Assembly: GCF_019931755.1 (NCBI RefSeq)
Contig: NZ_CP082918.1
Coordinates: forward strand, 1,778,001 to 1,842,000
DNA: 64,000 nt
Direction of reading: 5' to 3'
DNA from: Sutcliffiella horikoshii
GTDB taxonomy: Bacteria; Bacillota; Bacilli; Bacillales; Bacillaceae_I
This document shows positions 52,165 to 63,201 of the stretch, in pieces. Under the pieces are notes generated by a model that searched no databases, was not told the origin of the DNA, and was given only the letters and a program-made list of their open reading frames with translations. Position numbers and translations under genes: made by a program. Numbering within the stretch: the first letter of the stretch is position 1; each line of letters starts with the position of its first letter.

Positions 52165-53868
52165 TTATTTCCTCAAGCCAATAATCAGTTCCTCATCAGG
52201 TGTCACATAAACGGTCTGTTGTTGTTCGTAAATGACAAAACCTGGTTTGGAGCCGGATGGTTTTTTTACATGTCTTACTTTGGTGAAGTCAACCGGTACG
52301 GAACCTGAATGGCGAGCTTTACTGAAATAGGCCGCAATGGTAGCTGCTTCTTTGATTGTCTCTTCAGATGGCTCAACACTTCTAATGACAACATGAGAAC
52401 CTGGGATGTCTTTTGTATGAAGCCATACGTCGTCCCTGCGTGCAACACGGTTGGTCAGGTGATCATTTTGTTTGTTGTTTTTTCCGACTAGAATCTCGGT
52501 GCCGTCACTTGCTTGGTAGGTTTCAAGAACAGGCTTTTGAGGTTTCACTTTTTTACGCTTTTGCTTCATCCGCAAATAGCCTTCTTCCATCAGTTCCTCT
52601 CGGATTTCTTGGATATCTTTTGGAGAAGCGGTTTCTACCTGTTGGTTCAGCATCTCAAAATATTGAATTTCCGCTTTTGCTTTTTCAATTTGTTCCTGAA
52701 CGATAGCCAGCGAGTTTTTAGCTTTTTGATATTTGTTAAAGTAACGCTGTGCATTACTAGATGGAGAACGCTGCGGATCAAGTGCGATAGTGATGGTTCC
52801 GGCGTTCTCATCGTAATAATTCACCACGGTTACTTCTGTGTCTCCTCTTGATATCTGATAGAGGTTGGCGGTCAGAAGTTCGCCGTATAATTGGAATTTT
52901 TCTGCGTCTCGTGCATCATCTAAAGTTTTTTCTAGTTTTATAATCTTCTTTTCATTTTTTTGTATTTCATTAGTGATAAATCGCTCCAGGTCATTTGCTT
53001 GCTGTTTGACTCTGTCTCTTGATGCTTTACCGAAGTAGAAGCGATCAAGGGTTTCGCTCAGTGTGGAGAAAGATTTGCTTTCTCCATTAATGTGTTGCAA
53101 ATCAAGTAAGTAGAAGACCTCTTTGTTTCCATCCGTAATGATTTGGGGGGAGAGATCTCCGGCTTTTATTTTTTCAACTAAGTCTATGAAGCTTTTTGGC
53201 AGGCTGTCCCTATTGGCAAGGCCGGCACGATGAACAGCTTCTTTTGCAAATAAGGGGGAAATACCTGCAAAAGTATTTACTAACTGTTTATCAAGTCTTC
53301 CACCGATATAATCGAGTTTCCTTTGTACCGTTTCTTCGGTAGCTTCTAGTGGATTAAGTTTATCCTGTGCGGGAGGAAGCACATAAGTCTGTCCCGGTGT
53401 CAGGCTGCGATGTCGGTTTTGAGCCATCGGGACATGTTTGATGCTATCAAGAATCATCTGTTTTTCTTTATCCACAAAGATGATATTGGAGTGGCGTCCC
53501 ATAATTTCTACTATAAGCTGCTTATAGGAAACATCCCCGATTTCATTCCGTGCTTTCACATCAAAAACGATGATTCGGTCCATATCAATTTGGTGGATCT
53601 GTGTAATGATACTGCCCTCTAAATGCTTTCTAAGAAGCATGCAAAACATCGGCGGCTCCGATGGGTTTTCATAGGATTCCTCTGTCAGGTGCATTCTTGC
53701 ATAGCTTGGATGCGCACTGATCAGGAGTTTATGGTTGGTTCTTCCTGAACGGATGGTTAGAATAAGCTCGTTTTTATAAGGCTGATAAATCTTTGTGATT
53801 CTCCCGCTTTCTAGCTTATCCTTCAACTCTGCTGTCATTGCGTATGTAAAAATACCGTCAAAACTCAT
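52165..53868 (-). CDS. rqcH: Ribosome quality control factor RqcH (NFACT/FbpA family)
   Basis: 567 residues. Starting at [11 protein letters not shown] (53868) places the conserved D97-R98 pair exactly as in B. subtilis RqcH, where it is needed for alanine-tail synthesis. NFACT-N (about 1-200), coiled coils (about 275-430) and NFACT-R (about 440-565) are seen. It binds stalled 50S subunits and directs addition of Ala tails that tag peptides for ClpXP. GAAGGGAAG precedes this start; the frame is open to 53919. Confidence 0.94.
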   Translation of the reverse strand: MSFDGIFTYAMTAELKDKLESGRITKIYQPYKNELILTIRSGRTNHKLLISAHPSYARMHLTEESYENPSEPPMFCMLLRKHLEGSIITQIHQIDMDRIIVFDVKARNEIGDVSYKQLIVEIMGRHSNIIFVDKEKQMILDSIKHVPMAQNRHRSLTPGQTYVLPPAQDKLNPLEATEETVQRKLDYIGGRLDKQLVNTFAGISPLFAKEAVHRAGLANRDSLPKSFIDLVEKIKAGDLSPQIITDGNKEVFYLLDLQHINGESKSFSTLSETLDRFYFGKASRDRVKQQANDLERFITNEIQKNEKKIIKLEKTLDDARDAEKFQLYGELLTANLYQISRGDTEVTVVNYYDENAGTITIALDPQRSPSSNAQRYFNKYQKAKNSLAIVQEQIEKAKAEIQYFEMLNQQVETASPKDIQEIREELMEEGYLRMKQKRKKVKPQKPVLETYQASDGTEILVGKNNKQNDHLTNRVARRDDVWLHTKDIPGSHVVIRSVEPSEETIKEAATIAAYFSKARHSGSVPVDFTKVRHVKKPSGSKPGFVIYEQQQTVYVTPDEELIIGLRK

Positions 53869-54026
53869 ATATGTAAACTTCCCTTCTTGTTCCAAAACTA
53901 AATATTTCTCTTTCATCATTATATCTTAACAATCTCGATAACACCCAAAAAGTATATCATTTTTTTGGACGAGTCCGAATAGACTTTCTTAGATAGATTT
54001 TGTGCAAAGGTTGTGAGGTGGAACAG

Positions 54027-56714
54027 ATGAAATGGCATGAAATGAGAGCAGAAGAAGTCGAAGAACAGATCAATTCTGATTTTGAAGCGGGTTTGAGTGA
54101 AACAGAAGCAAAAAATCGTCTGTTGCAGTACGGGACGAATGAACTTCAGGAGGCGGAGAGACCGAACGCCTTTTTAGTGTTTTTAGAGCAGTTCAAAGAT
54201 TTTATGGTGGTGGTGTTGCTTGCTGCAACATTGATATCCGGTTTGCTTGGGGAATACATCGATGCTGTTGCCATTATTGCCATTGTGATCATCAATGCAT
54301 TTTTAGGTTTTTTTCAGGAGCGAAAAGCAGAAAAGTCCTTACAGGCATTAAAAGAACTCTCGGCACCACAAGTAACGGTGCTTAGAGAAAAAGAATGGCG
54401 GAAAGTGGCCTCTAAGGAAATCGTAGTAGGGGATATTATCAAATTTGGCAGTGGAGACCGTATCGGGGCGGATCTTCGAATTGTACAGGCCAGTTCACTA
54501 GAAATAGAAGAGTCTGCTTTGACAGGGGAATCCGTTCCAGCTGTGAAAAGTGATAGACCTGTTCATGGCTCGGATATTTCCATTGGTGATCAGGAAAACA
54601 TGGCCTTTATGGGGACGCTTGTGACTCGTGGTACAGGAGTGGGTGTCGTAGTTGCAACTGGTATGAATACCGCAATGGGACAAATTGCCGACCTGCTACA
54701 GACTGCAGAGACAACCATCACCCCGCTGCAGAGAAAATTGGAGCAGCTTGGGAAGATTCTGATTACCGTTGCTTTGATACTGACAATGCTAGTGGTCTTG
54801 GTTGGAGTCCTGCAAGGCCACAGTCTTTATGAAATGTTTTTAGCGGGTGTGTCTTTGGCTGTTGCAGCCATTCCAGAAGGTTTGCCGGCTATTGTGACCG
54901 TTGCACTTTCGCTTGGAGTTCAGCGAATGATCAAAAAGAAATCCATTGTCAGAAAGCTTCCTGCAGTAGAAACGCTAGGGTGTGCTTCTGTTATTTGTTC
55001 CGACAAGACGGGGACGCTGACACAAAACAAAATGACCGTTACACATGTTTGGTCTGGAGGTTCCACCTGGAATGTAACCGGTAATGGCTATGAACCTAAA
55101 GGGGAATTTCTGACAGATGGAGCAAATAGCGCAAGTAAGAATAAACCACTTCACCAACTGCTGACATTTGGTCTTCTATGTAACCACGCCAACATCATCC
55201 AGAAAAAAAACCAATACATCCTTGATGGGGATCCGACAGAAGGGGCACTGGCTGTTGCAGCCATGAAGGCGGGATTTACTCGTGAAGGTTTACTGAATGA
55301 GTTTCAAATTGTAAAAGAGTATCCGTTTGACTCGGAGAGAAAGATGATGAGTGTGGTAGTGAAAGATAAGCAAGGAAAGCTTTTTGTCATCACGAAAGGT
55401 GCTCCGGATGTCATCACGAATGTGAGTGACTCTTTATTATGGGAAGGAAAGCGGGAGCTGTTTTCTTCCAAATATGAAGAGATTGTAGCAGGCATGGTCC
55501 ATAAACTGGCATCGCAGGCTTTAAGGAATATCGCGGTGGCTTTTAAACCGATCTCGAATTTTCATGATGGCATGCAGGAGAATGAGATAGAAAAAGAACT
55601 TGTCTTTATCGGAATTCAAGGGATGATTGATCCGCCAAGACCGGAAGTAAAACAGGCGGTCCGTGAATGTAAAGAAGCAGGGATCAGGACAGTGATGATC
55701 ACAGGGGATCACATTGTCACGGCCAAAGCGATAGCAGCGGAAATCGGCATCCTTCCAATGGGAGGAAAGGTGCTTGAAGGAAAAACGCTTCAAAAGATGA
55801 GCCAGGAAGATCTAGAAGACATGGTGGATGACGTGTATGTGTTTGCAAGAGTATCTCCGCAGCACAAACTTTCCATTGTAAAAGCACTGCAGAAAAAAGG
55901 CCATATTGTCGCCATGACAGGAGACGGAGTGAATGATGCCCCTGCGATTAAAGCTTCTGACATCGGTATTGCGATGGGTATTACCGGAACAGATGTTGCG
56001 AAGGAAGCAAGTTCACTTGTTCTATTGGACGACAATTTCGCCACCATTAAATCTGCCATTAAAGAAGGCCGGAATATATACGAGAACATAAGGAAATTCA
56101 TCCGATATCTATTGGCTTCAAATGTGGGAGAAATCCTTGTGATGCTGTTCGCGATGTTATTAGCCTTGCCGCTGCCGCTTGTCCCGATCCAGATCTTGTG
56201 GGTAAACCTAGTAACAGACGGTTTGCCTGCTATGGCGCTTGGTCTTGATCAGGCGGAAGGGGATGTCATGAAGCGTAAGCCGAGGCATCCAAAGGAAGGC
56301 GTGTTTGCTAGAGGACTTTGGTGGAAAATTGTCTCTCGCGGTTTCCTCATTGGAATTGCCACCTTGCTTGCATTCATCATTGTATACAAACAACACCCGG
56401 ACAATCTTATTTATGCGCAAACAGTAGCATTTGCAACACTTGTCATGGCTCAGCTTATACATGTGTTTGATTGCCGAAGTGACCGATCGATTTTCCATCG
56501 TAATCCGTTTCAAAACATGTACCTTGTCGGAGCAGTTATCTCAAGTATCATTTTGATGCTGATTGTAATCTATTATCCACCATTACAAGGAATTTTCCAT
56601 ACAGTGGCACTTGCACCGAAAGAGTGGTTATTGATTATGGGAATGGCATCTTTACCAACCTTTTTGTTGGTGGGTACCCTTTTCACGGGAAAAGCAAAAA
56701 AGAATATGGTATAA
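54027..56714 (+). CDS. yloB: Calcium-transporting P-type ATPase (YloB type)
   Basis: 895 residues, type IIA P-ATPase. Phosphorylated Asp326 in ICSDKTGTLTQNK; actuator motif LTGES; helix-4 ion site IPEGLPAIVTV; hinge MTGDGVNDAPA. Ten membrane helices with a six-helix C-terminal cation ATPase domain. B. subtilis YloB transports Ca2+ in germinating spores. GTGAGGTGG supports the ATG at 54027. Divergent from rqcH. Confidence 0.93.
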   Translation: MKWHEMRAEEVEEQINSDFEAGLSETEAKNRLLQYGTNELQEAERPNAFLVFLEQFKDFMVVVLLAATLISGLLGEYIDAVAIIAIVIINAFLGFFQERKAEKSLQALKELSAPQVTVLREKEWRKVASKEIVVGDIIKFGSGDRIGADLRIVQASSLEIEESALTGESVPAVKSDRPVHGSDISIGDQENMAFMGTLVTRGTGVGVVVATGMNTAMGQIADLLQTAETTITPLQRKLEQLGKILITVALILTMLVVLVGVLQGHSLYEMFLAGVSLAVAAIPEGLPAIVTVALSLGVQRMIKKKSIVRKLPAVETLGCASVICSDKTGTLTQNKMTVTHVWSGGSTWNVTGNGYEPKGEFLTDGANSASKNKPLHQLLTFGLLCNHANIIQKKNQYILDGDPTEGALAVAAMKAGFTREGLLNEFQIVKEYPFDSERKMMSVVVKDKQGKLFVITKGAPDVITNVSDSLLWEGKRELFSSKYEEIVAGMVHKLASQALRNIAVAFKPISNFHDGMQENEIEKELVFIGIQGMIDPPRPEVKQAVRECKEAGIRTVMITGDHIVTAKAIAAEIGILPMGGKVLEGKTLQKMSQEDLEDMVDDVYVFARVSPQHKLSIVKALQKKGHIVAMTGDGVNDAPAIKASDIGIAMGITGTDVAKEASSLVLLDDNFATIKSAIKEGRNIYENIRKFIRYLLASNVGEILVMLFAMLLALPLPLVPIQILWVNLVTDGLPAMALGLDQAEGDVMKRKPRHPKEGVFARGLWWKIVSRGFLIGIATLLAFIIVYKQHPDNLIYAQTVAFATLVMAQLIHVFDCRSDRSIFHRNPFQNMYLVGAVISSIILMLIVIYYPPLQGIFHTVALAPKEWLLIMGMASLPTFLLVGTLFTGKAKKNMV

Positions 56715-56720
56715 TTTATT

Positions 56721-56752
56721 AAAGGTAGTAGAGGTGTACTCTATTGCCTTTT
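56721..56752 (+). terminator. Rho-independent terminator after yloB
   Basis: AAAGGTAGTAGAG/CTCTATTGCCTTT stem with a 5-nt loop, followed by T-rich sequence. Confidence 0.75.
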
Positions 56753-56908
56753 CTTCTTTTCCTGCCATCAATGAAGCTGCCTCTTAAATTTCTGTAAAAA
56801 TAGCTTTCAAATTAGGGGAAACAATGCTAATATAGTGGTTGCTTAGCATCAAGAATGGCCAGTTTTCCGGCTCTTTTTTCTATACTTAAGAACGGAAGTG
56901 AGTATAAT

Positions 56909-57784
56909 ATGGTGAAAAGTATGACAGGCTTTGGCCGGGCAGAAGCAAAACAAGGTTCCTATCAGATTCTTGTCGAGATGAAATCTGTCAACCATCGCTT
57001 TTGTGAGATTAATATCCGGATGCCTAAGCAGTTCCTAGCAATGGAAGAGAAAATGAAAAAAGTCGTTAACTCTTTTTTGCAAAGAGGAAGAATAGAAATG
57101 TTCATTACGATTGAGGGCCAAGACATACATGATAAGCATTTGAATGTGGATTGGGAGCTTCTTTCGGCATACATAGATTCTATACATAAGGTGAAAGATA
57201 GATACCAAATTTCCGGTTCCATTGAGATTAATGATATACTTAAACTAGAAAATGTGTTTACAATCACGGAAACACAAACAGGGATGGAAGCAATAGAAGA
57301 ATTGTTGCTAGAACAAGTCCATTCAGCGTCTAAGCAATTGGTTGCCATGCGAACGGCTGAAGGCGATCAGCTGAAAAAGGATATTATCACCCATCTAACC
57401 TTTATCGAAACTATGTCGGAGCAACTTTCAAAACTCGGTCCGACCGTTGTGGAAGCGTATAGGTTGCGTTTGGAGAAAAAACTGAAGGAATATTTAGGTT
57501 CCCAGATTGATGAACAACGTATACTGGCAGAAGCCGCTATTTTTGCTGATAAGGCTGACATTAATGAAGAGTTAAAAAGAATTAACAGCCACCTTGGTCA
57601 ATTCAACCAATCCTTGCAATCTACAGATCCTGTAGGCAGGAAGCTTGATTTTCTCGTTCAGGAATTGAACAGGGAAGTGAATACCATCGGATCCAAGGCT
57701 AACGACGCAAATATCGCAAATCTGGTAGTAGAGATGAAAGCTTGCCTGGAAAAAATTAAAGAACAGGTGCAAAACATTGAATAA
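56909..57784 (+). CDS. yloC: YicC/YloC family endoribonuclease
   Basis: 291 residues, same as B. subtilis YloC. N-terminal MVKSMTGFGRAEAKQG and C-terminal GRKLDFLVQELNREVNTIGSK in two blocks are the YicC signatures. E. coli YicC is an endoribonuclease acting on small RNAs; here this is inferred from family. ATG at 56909 behind GGAAGTGAG. Confidence 0.92.
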   Translation: MVKSMTGFGRAEAKQGSYQILVEMKSVNHRFCEINIRMPKQFLAMEEKMKKVVNSFLQRGRIEMFITIEGQDIHDKHLNVDWELLSAYIDSIHKVKDRYQISGSIEINDILKLENVFTITETQTGMEAIEELLLEQVHSASKQLVAMRTAEGDQLKKDIITHLTFIETMSEQLSKLGPTVVEAYRLRLEKKLKEYLGSQIDEQRILAEAAIFADKADINEELKRINSHLGQFNQSLQSTDPVGRKLDFLVQELNREVNTIGSKANDANIANLVVEMKACLEKIKEQVQNIE

Positions 57785-57844
57785 TCGTTGATTACTAACC
57801 TGTGAACACGGTTAGAATAGAGTTTGTAACTAGAGGTGGGAACC

Positions 57845-58108
57845 ATGAGCATAAAGTTGATTAATATTGGTTTTGGTAATATCGTATCAGCAAATCGTAT
57901 CATATCTATTGTTAGTCCTGAATCTGCTCCGATCAAACGGATCATCCAAGATGCAAGGGATCAGGGTATGTTAATAGATGCAACTTATGGAAGACGTACA
58001 AGAGCAGTACTAATAATGGATAGCGATCATGTTATCTTATCGGCGGTGCAACCTGAAACAGTGGCACAGCGCTTGGTAAATAAAGATGATATGTCTGATG
58101 AAGGGTAG
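57845..58108 (+). CDS. remA: Extracellular matrix regulator RemA (YlzA)
   Basis: 87 residues. [20 protein letters not shown] is the family N-terminus and [20 protein letters not shown] carries the DNA-binding arginine region. RemA activates matrix (eps) and osmoprotection genes in B. subtilis. ATG at 57845 follows AGAGGTGGG. Confidence 0.95.
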   Translation: MSIKLINIGFGNIVSANRIISIVSPESAPIKRIIQDARDQGMLIDATYGRRTRAVLIMDSDHVILSAVQPETVAQRLVNKDDMSDEG

Positions 58109-58738
<630 letters not shown>

Positions 58739-58739
58739 T

Positions 58740-58973
58740 ATGCTATACCCATCTATCGATTCACTAATGCAAAAATTGGATTCAAAATATACACTTGTAA
58801 CCGTGTCTGCACGACGCGCTCGTGAACTACAACAAGTAAACGACCAAATGATCGAAAAAACGGTTTCCTACAAATTTGTTGGAAAAGCCCTTGAAGAGAT
58901 TGATGCAGGCTTATTATCTGCCAAGACAATCAAAACTGCTGAAAGAAGCGAAGGCATCCTAAATCACAAGTAA
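58740..58973 (+). CDS. rpoZ: DNA-directed RNA polymerase omega subunit
   Basis: 77 residues. [31 protein letters not shown] matches the omega family in successive blocks; [13 protein letters not shown] is also conserved. GGAGG is 10 bases upstream, inside the gmk end. The open frame reaches back to 58611 but that part overlaps gmk. Confidence 0.94.
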   Translation: MLYPSIDSLMQKLDSKYTLVTVSARRARELQQVNDQMIEKTVSYKFVGKALEEIDAGLLSAKTIKTAERSEGILNHK

Positions 58974-58975
58974 AG

Positions 58976-59007
58976 ATAACAACCTAGAAATAGGTTGTTA
59001 TTTTTTT
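58976..59007 (+). terminator. Terminator or attenuator after rpoZ
   Basis: ATAACAACCTA/TAGGTTGTTAT perfect stem with GAAA loop and seven T. Confidence 0.85.
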
Positions 59008-59084
59008 AATGAGGCAAGTGCCTCAAGGTTAGGGAGAATTAACGGGGTAAAGTGGATTTTCAAGTACATGACGGGGGTTGTGAA

Positions 59085-60290
59085 ATGAAAAATAAAAAAA
59101 TCCTATTATGTGTCACAGGCGGAATAGCTGTATATAAAGCGGTCGCTTTAACAAGTAAGCTAATCCAGCAAGGTGCCGAAGTGAAGGTAATCATGAGCCA
59201 GTCTGCCTGCAAATTTGTTACACCATTGTCTTTTCAAGCTTTATCAAGAAATGAAGTGTTTACTGATACATTCGAAGAAAAGAACCCTGCCGTTATTTCT
59301 CATATTGATCTTGCAGACTGGGCAGATGTGGTGCTGGTTGCACCGGCAACCGCAAATGTAATTGGAAAGCTTGCGAACGGGTTGGCGGATGATATGATCA
59401 CGACAACTTTATTGGCAAGTACGGCCCCGGTATGGATCGCACCTGCTATGAATGTACATATGTATGACCATCCTGCGGTAAAACAAAATATGGAGAGGCT
59501 TGTTTCTTACGGATATCGTTTCATCGAACCTGGAGAAGGTTTTTTGGCATGTGGCTATGTAGGAAAAGGTAGATTAGAAGAACCTGAAACGATCGTGGAA
59601 GGACTCAGACGATTTTTCCAGAAGCAAGATGAGACGACGCTAAAGGGGAAATCGGTACTTGTAACCGCAGGACCTACTGTTGAAAAAGTGGATCCGGTAC
59701 GTTTTTTCACCAACCGTTCAACAGGCAAGATGGGGTATGCCATTGCTGAAGCGGCCGCTAACTTAGGTGCGGATGTTATTTTGGTATCAGGCCCGACAAA
59801 TCTTCCTGATCCACCGAAAGTACAAACAATTCGAGTGGAATCTGCTGAAGAAATGTTTCATGCAGTTATTAAACACTATGAAAAAACAGATGTTGTCATT
59901 AAATCAGCTGCCGTTGCCGACTACCGTCCTAAATTTGTGTCAGATATGAAGATGAAAAAGCAGGACGGAGACAGTGTTTTGGAGCTAGAGCGGACAAAGG
60001 ACATCCTTGAGACTCTAGGAGAAAGAAAAGAGCATCAGGTGCTCGTTGGATTTGCAGCCGAAACGAATAATGTGGAAGAATACGCCAAAGGTAAGCTGAC
60101 AAAGAAAAATCTAGATTACGTTGTTGCAAACAACGTGACAGTTTCGGGAGCGGGATTTGGCACGGATACGAACCTGGTAACCATCTATAAAAAAGATGGT
60201 ACAAGCATTTCTCTTCCGATGATGTCAAAACAAGATGTGGCCAATGCACTTCTAGAGGAAGTCGCAACAGCTCTTGAGGGAAAACAATGA
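59085..60290 (+). CDS. coaBC: Bifunctional phosphopantothenoylcysteine decarboxylase/synthase CoaBC
   Basis: 401 residues. N-terminal CoaC flavoprotein domain with [11 protein letters not shown], the substrate-binding [13 protein letters not shown] and the [10 protein letters not shown] flap; C-terminal CoaB domain from about 185 with [25 protein letters not shown] in two blocks. Two consecutive steps of CoA synthesis. ATG at 59085 behind GGGGGTTGTG. Confidence 0.95.
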   Translation: MKNKKILLCVTGGIAVYKAVALTSKLIQQGAEVKVIMSQSACKFVTPLSFQALSRNEVFTDTFEEKNPAVISHIDLADWADVVLVAPATANVIGKLANGLADDMITTTLLASTAPVWIAPAMNVHMYDHPAVKQNMERLVSYGYRFIEPGEGFLACGYVGKGRLEEPETIVEGLRRFFQKQDETTLKGKSVLVTAGPTVEKVDPVRFFTNRSTGKMGYAIAEAAANLGADVILVSGPTNLPDPPKVQTIRVESAEEMFHAVIKHYEKTDVVIKSAAVADYRPKFVSDMKMKKQDGDSVLELERTKDILETLGERKEHQVLVGFAAETNNVEEYAKGKLTKKNLDYVVANNVTVSGAGFGTDTNLVTIYKKDGTSISLPMMSKQDVANALLEEVATALEGKQ

Positions 60291-62698
60291 CCTATTATGC
60301 TAGTGTGATCGTTGATGTTCCAGCCAAACAAACGGACAGAGCTTTTGATTATGAGATTCCGGCAAAATGGCATGGATTCATACAACCCGGTATGAGGGTG
60401 AATGTACCTTTTGGCCCTAGGCAGATTCAAGGGTTTGTAGTGGATGTGAAAGACAATACCACCGTACCAAAGACACGTCCTATTACTTCACTGATTGATA
60501 TCCAGCCAATCCTTACACAAGAGCTTATGCAACTGGCAGATTGGCTTAGAGATCATACGCTGTGTTTTACCATTTCTGCCTACCAAGCAATGTTACCGGC
60601 TGCTTTAAAGGCGAAATATGAAAAATGGCTAATTGCCAGAGACTTTGTGGGGGTCCCTTTAGAACTACAACCTTTCTTTCATGCATCAAACCGCGTCAAG
60701 TTTGAAGAGATGGCAGGGACAAGTCACTTTAAAACAATCAAACATCTAATAGAAGAGGACGTACTGGAAGTTTATTATGAAGTAAAAGATAAACTTTCCA
60801 AGAAAACGAGAAAAGTAATTGAGTTACAGGGGTCTAAAGAGGCCCTATTAGAAGCAAAAGAGAAAATTTCTGCTCGTGCTGCTGCACAACATAAACTGTT
60901 GGACTTTTTTTTGGAAACCAATAATGAAAAGATGGATAAAAAAACATTGTTAGAAGAATTGCAGATTGGGACTAGCGCAATTGGGGCTTTAGTCAAACTG
61001 GGGATCTTAAAAGAAAGTGATGAAGAAATATATCGGGATCCATATGAAAACAGGGAATTTGAAAAGTCTCAAGCTCTTTCATTAACCTACCAGCAACAAG
61101 AAGCCATCATTCCCATTCTAAATTCGATTGAACAACATACGCATGAAGCGTATGTAATGTTCGGGGTAACAGGTAGCGGGAAGACGGAAGTGTATATGCA
61201 GGCAGTAGATGCAGTTCTAAAGCAAGGAAAAGAAGCGATTGTCCTTGTTCCGGAGATTGCCTTGACTCCACAAATGGTCAACCGCTTTAAGTCTAGGTTT
61301 GGTTCAGATGTGGCTGTTATGCATAGCGGTCTTGGAATGGGAGAGAAATACGATGAATGGAGAAAGATACACCGAAAAGAAGTCAAGGTTGTAGTAGGCG
61401 CCAGATCCGCTATCTTTGCTCCTTTTGAGAACGTAGGTATTATCATCATTGATGAGGAACATGAAACAAGCTATAAACAAGAGGACACCCCGCGTTATCA
61501 TGCCCGCGATATTGCTTTAGAAAGGGGCAGATATCACCAATGCCCTGTTGTTCTTGGCAGTGCCACCCCCACACTTGAAACCTTCGCCCGAGCATCCAAA
61601 GGGGTGTATAAGCTACTGACGATGGACAAAAGAATGAGTGAACAAGGAATGCCGGCAGTGGAAATTGTCGACATGAGAGAAGAATTGCGAGAAGGCAACA
61701 GGTCCATGTTTTCGAGAAGTCTTCTTGAAAAGCTCCAAGACAGACTGGAAAGAGGCGAACAATCTGTTTTATTTTTGAATAAAAGGGGTTATTCTTCTTT
61801 TGTAATGTGTCGAGACTGTGGATATGTGGTGGAATGTCCTCACTGTGACATTTCATTAACCTACCATCGAAGCAGCAACCAAATGAAATGTCATTATTGC
61901 GGATACGAGGAACCTGTCCGCTCAACTTGTCCATCCTGTGAAAGTGAACATTTTCGTTTCTTTGGCACAGGCACCCAAAAGGTCGAGGAAGAATTGACAA
62001 AGCTACTTCCACACGCAAGGGTCATAAGGATGGATGTTGATACGACGAGCAGGAAGGGGTCCCATGAGAAACTTCTGCAACAATTTGGGGACAGGAAAGC
62101 AGATATTCTGCTTGGCACGCAGATGATTGCCAAGGGCCTTGATTTTCCGTATGTGACGCTTGTCGGGGTATTGACGGCGGATACGATGCTTAATGTTCCA
62201 GATTTCCGCTCTTCCGAAAAGACCTTCCAGCTACTCACACAAGTAAGTGGAAGGGCAGGCAGGCATGAATTAGCCGGTGAAGTGGTGGTTCAGACATACA
62301 GCCCGGAACATTACAGTGTGGAGCTTGCCGGGACGCATAATTACCTGGAATTCTACCAAAAAGAAATGCAAATAAGAAAGCTGCATCAATATCCGCCATT
62401 TTACTTTCTGGCGCTTGTTACCGTGACACATCAGGAATTAACCAAAGTGGTCACCGTCACAGAAAAAATTACCCATTTCTTAAACATGCAATTATCAGAT
62501 GAGGCTGTTATACTTGGACCGGTTGCTTCTCCTATAGCGAGAATAAAAGACCGCTACAGATATCAATGCATCATTAAATATAAACGAGAACCAAACTTGC
62601 ACGCAGCACTGAAAACCGTAATAGAAAAATACCAAACACAAATGGATCAAGAGAAATTAGCTGTTCATATTGATCTAAATCCTTATATGCTTATGTAA
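60287..62698 (+). CDS. priA: Primosomal replication restart helicase PriA
   Basis: 803 residues. N-terminal 3'-end-binding domain, Walker A GVTGSGKTEVY (about 290), Walker B IIIIDEEHE, paired zinc clusters formed by eight Cys (CRDC, CPHC, CHYC, CPSC), and helicase motif GTQMIAKGLDFPYVTLVGV. Reloads DnaC helicase at stalled forks. Overlaps coaBC by four bases. Confidence 0.97.
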   Translation: MTYYASVIVDVPAKQTDRAFDYEIPAKWHGFIQPGMRVNVPFGPRQIQGFVVDVKDNTTVPKTRPITSLIDIQPILTQELMQLADWLRDHTLCFTISAYQAMLPAALKAKYEKWLIARDFVGVPLELQPFFHASNRVKFEEMAGTSHFKTIKHLIEEDVLEVYYEVKDKLSKKTRKVIELQGSKEALLEAKEKISARAAAQHKLLDFFLETNNEKMDKKTLLEELQIGTSAIGALVKLGILKESDEEIYRDPYENREFEKSQALSLTYQQQEAIIPILNSIEQHTHEAYVMFGVTGSGKTEVYMQAVDAVLKQGKEAIVLVPEIALTPQMVNRFKSRFGSDVAVMHSGLGMGEKYDEWRKIHRKEVKVVVGARSAIFAPFENVGIIIIDEEHETSYKQEDTPRYHARDIALERGRYHQCPVVLGSATPTLETFARASKGVYKLLTMDKRMSEQGMPAVEIVDMREELREGNRSMFSRSLLEKLQDRLERGEQSVLFLNKRGYSSFVMCRDCGYVVECPHCDISLTYHRSSNQMKCHYCGYEEPVRSTCPSCESEHFRFFGTGTQKVEEELTKLLPHARVIRMDVDTTSRKGSHEKLLQQFGDRKADILLGTQMIAKGLDFPYVTLVGVLTADTMLNVPDFRSSEKTFQLLTQVSGRAGRHELAGEVVVQTYSPEHYSVELAGTHNYLEFYQKEMQIRKLHQYPPFYFLALVTVTHQELTKVVTVTEKITHFLNMQLSDEAVILGPVASPIARIKDRYRYQCIIKYKREPNLHAALKTVIEKYQTQMDQEKLAVHIDLNPYMLM

Positions 62699-62716
62699 TT
62701 GATGGAGGAATTAAGA

Positions 62717-63196
62717 TTGACTATTTTAGATATAGTGAAGTACCCAGCCCCGGTGCTGGAGCAAAACTGCGAGGCGGTTACCCTTTTTGATAAAAGGCTA
62801 GTTCGACTCCTGAACAATATGTATGATACGATGCTCGAAGCAGACGGGGTCGGACTTGCAGCACCGCAGGTTGGAATAGCAAAAAGAATCGCTATTGTAG
62901 ATATTGATGATAAACACGGAAAGATAGAACTGATCAACCCTGAAATTGTGGAAGAAGAAGGAGAGCAGGTCGGACCTGAAGGCTGTTTAAGCTTTCCTGA
63001 CTTGTATGGAGAAGTAAAGCGCTCCGATTATGTGAAGGTACGCGCTCAAAACCGTAAAGGGAAATGGTATGAGCTGGAGGCGCGAGGATTTCTTGCCCGT
63101 GCTATCCAACATGAGATCGACCATTTAAACGGTGTATTGTTCACATCTAAAGTGTTAAGATATTTTGAACCAGACGAGTTGGAAGTAGAAGGGTGA
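62717..63196 (+). CDS. def: Peptide deformylase
   Basis: 159 residues. The three active-site motifs are present: [17 protein letters not shown] and QHEIDHLNG. Removes the formyl group from nascent proteins. I chose the TTG at 62717, eight bases after GGAGG, since it gives the family length; the frame is open from 62699. Confidence 0.94.
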   Translation: MTILDIVKYPAPVLEQNCEAVTLFDKRLVRLLNNMYDTMLEADGVGLAAPQVGIAKRIAIVDIDDKHGKIELINPEIVEEEGEQVGPEGCLSFPDLYGEVKRSDYVKVRAQNRKGKWYELEARGFLARAIQHEIDHLNGVLFTSKVLRYFEPDELEVEG

Positions 63197-63201
63197 TAGA
63201 G

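Noticed and set aside
50208..53868. NERD gene plus neighbours as a new defence system
   Set aside because: Only one protein of nuclease-like fold is present; the neighbours are a chaperone-like lipoprotein and housekeeping rqcH on the other strand, with no operon linking them.
61446..62018. 190-codon minus-strand frame inside priA
   Set aside because: Fully inside a strongly conserved gene on the other strand and encodes no recognisable protein.
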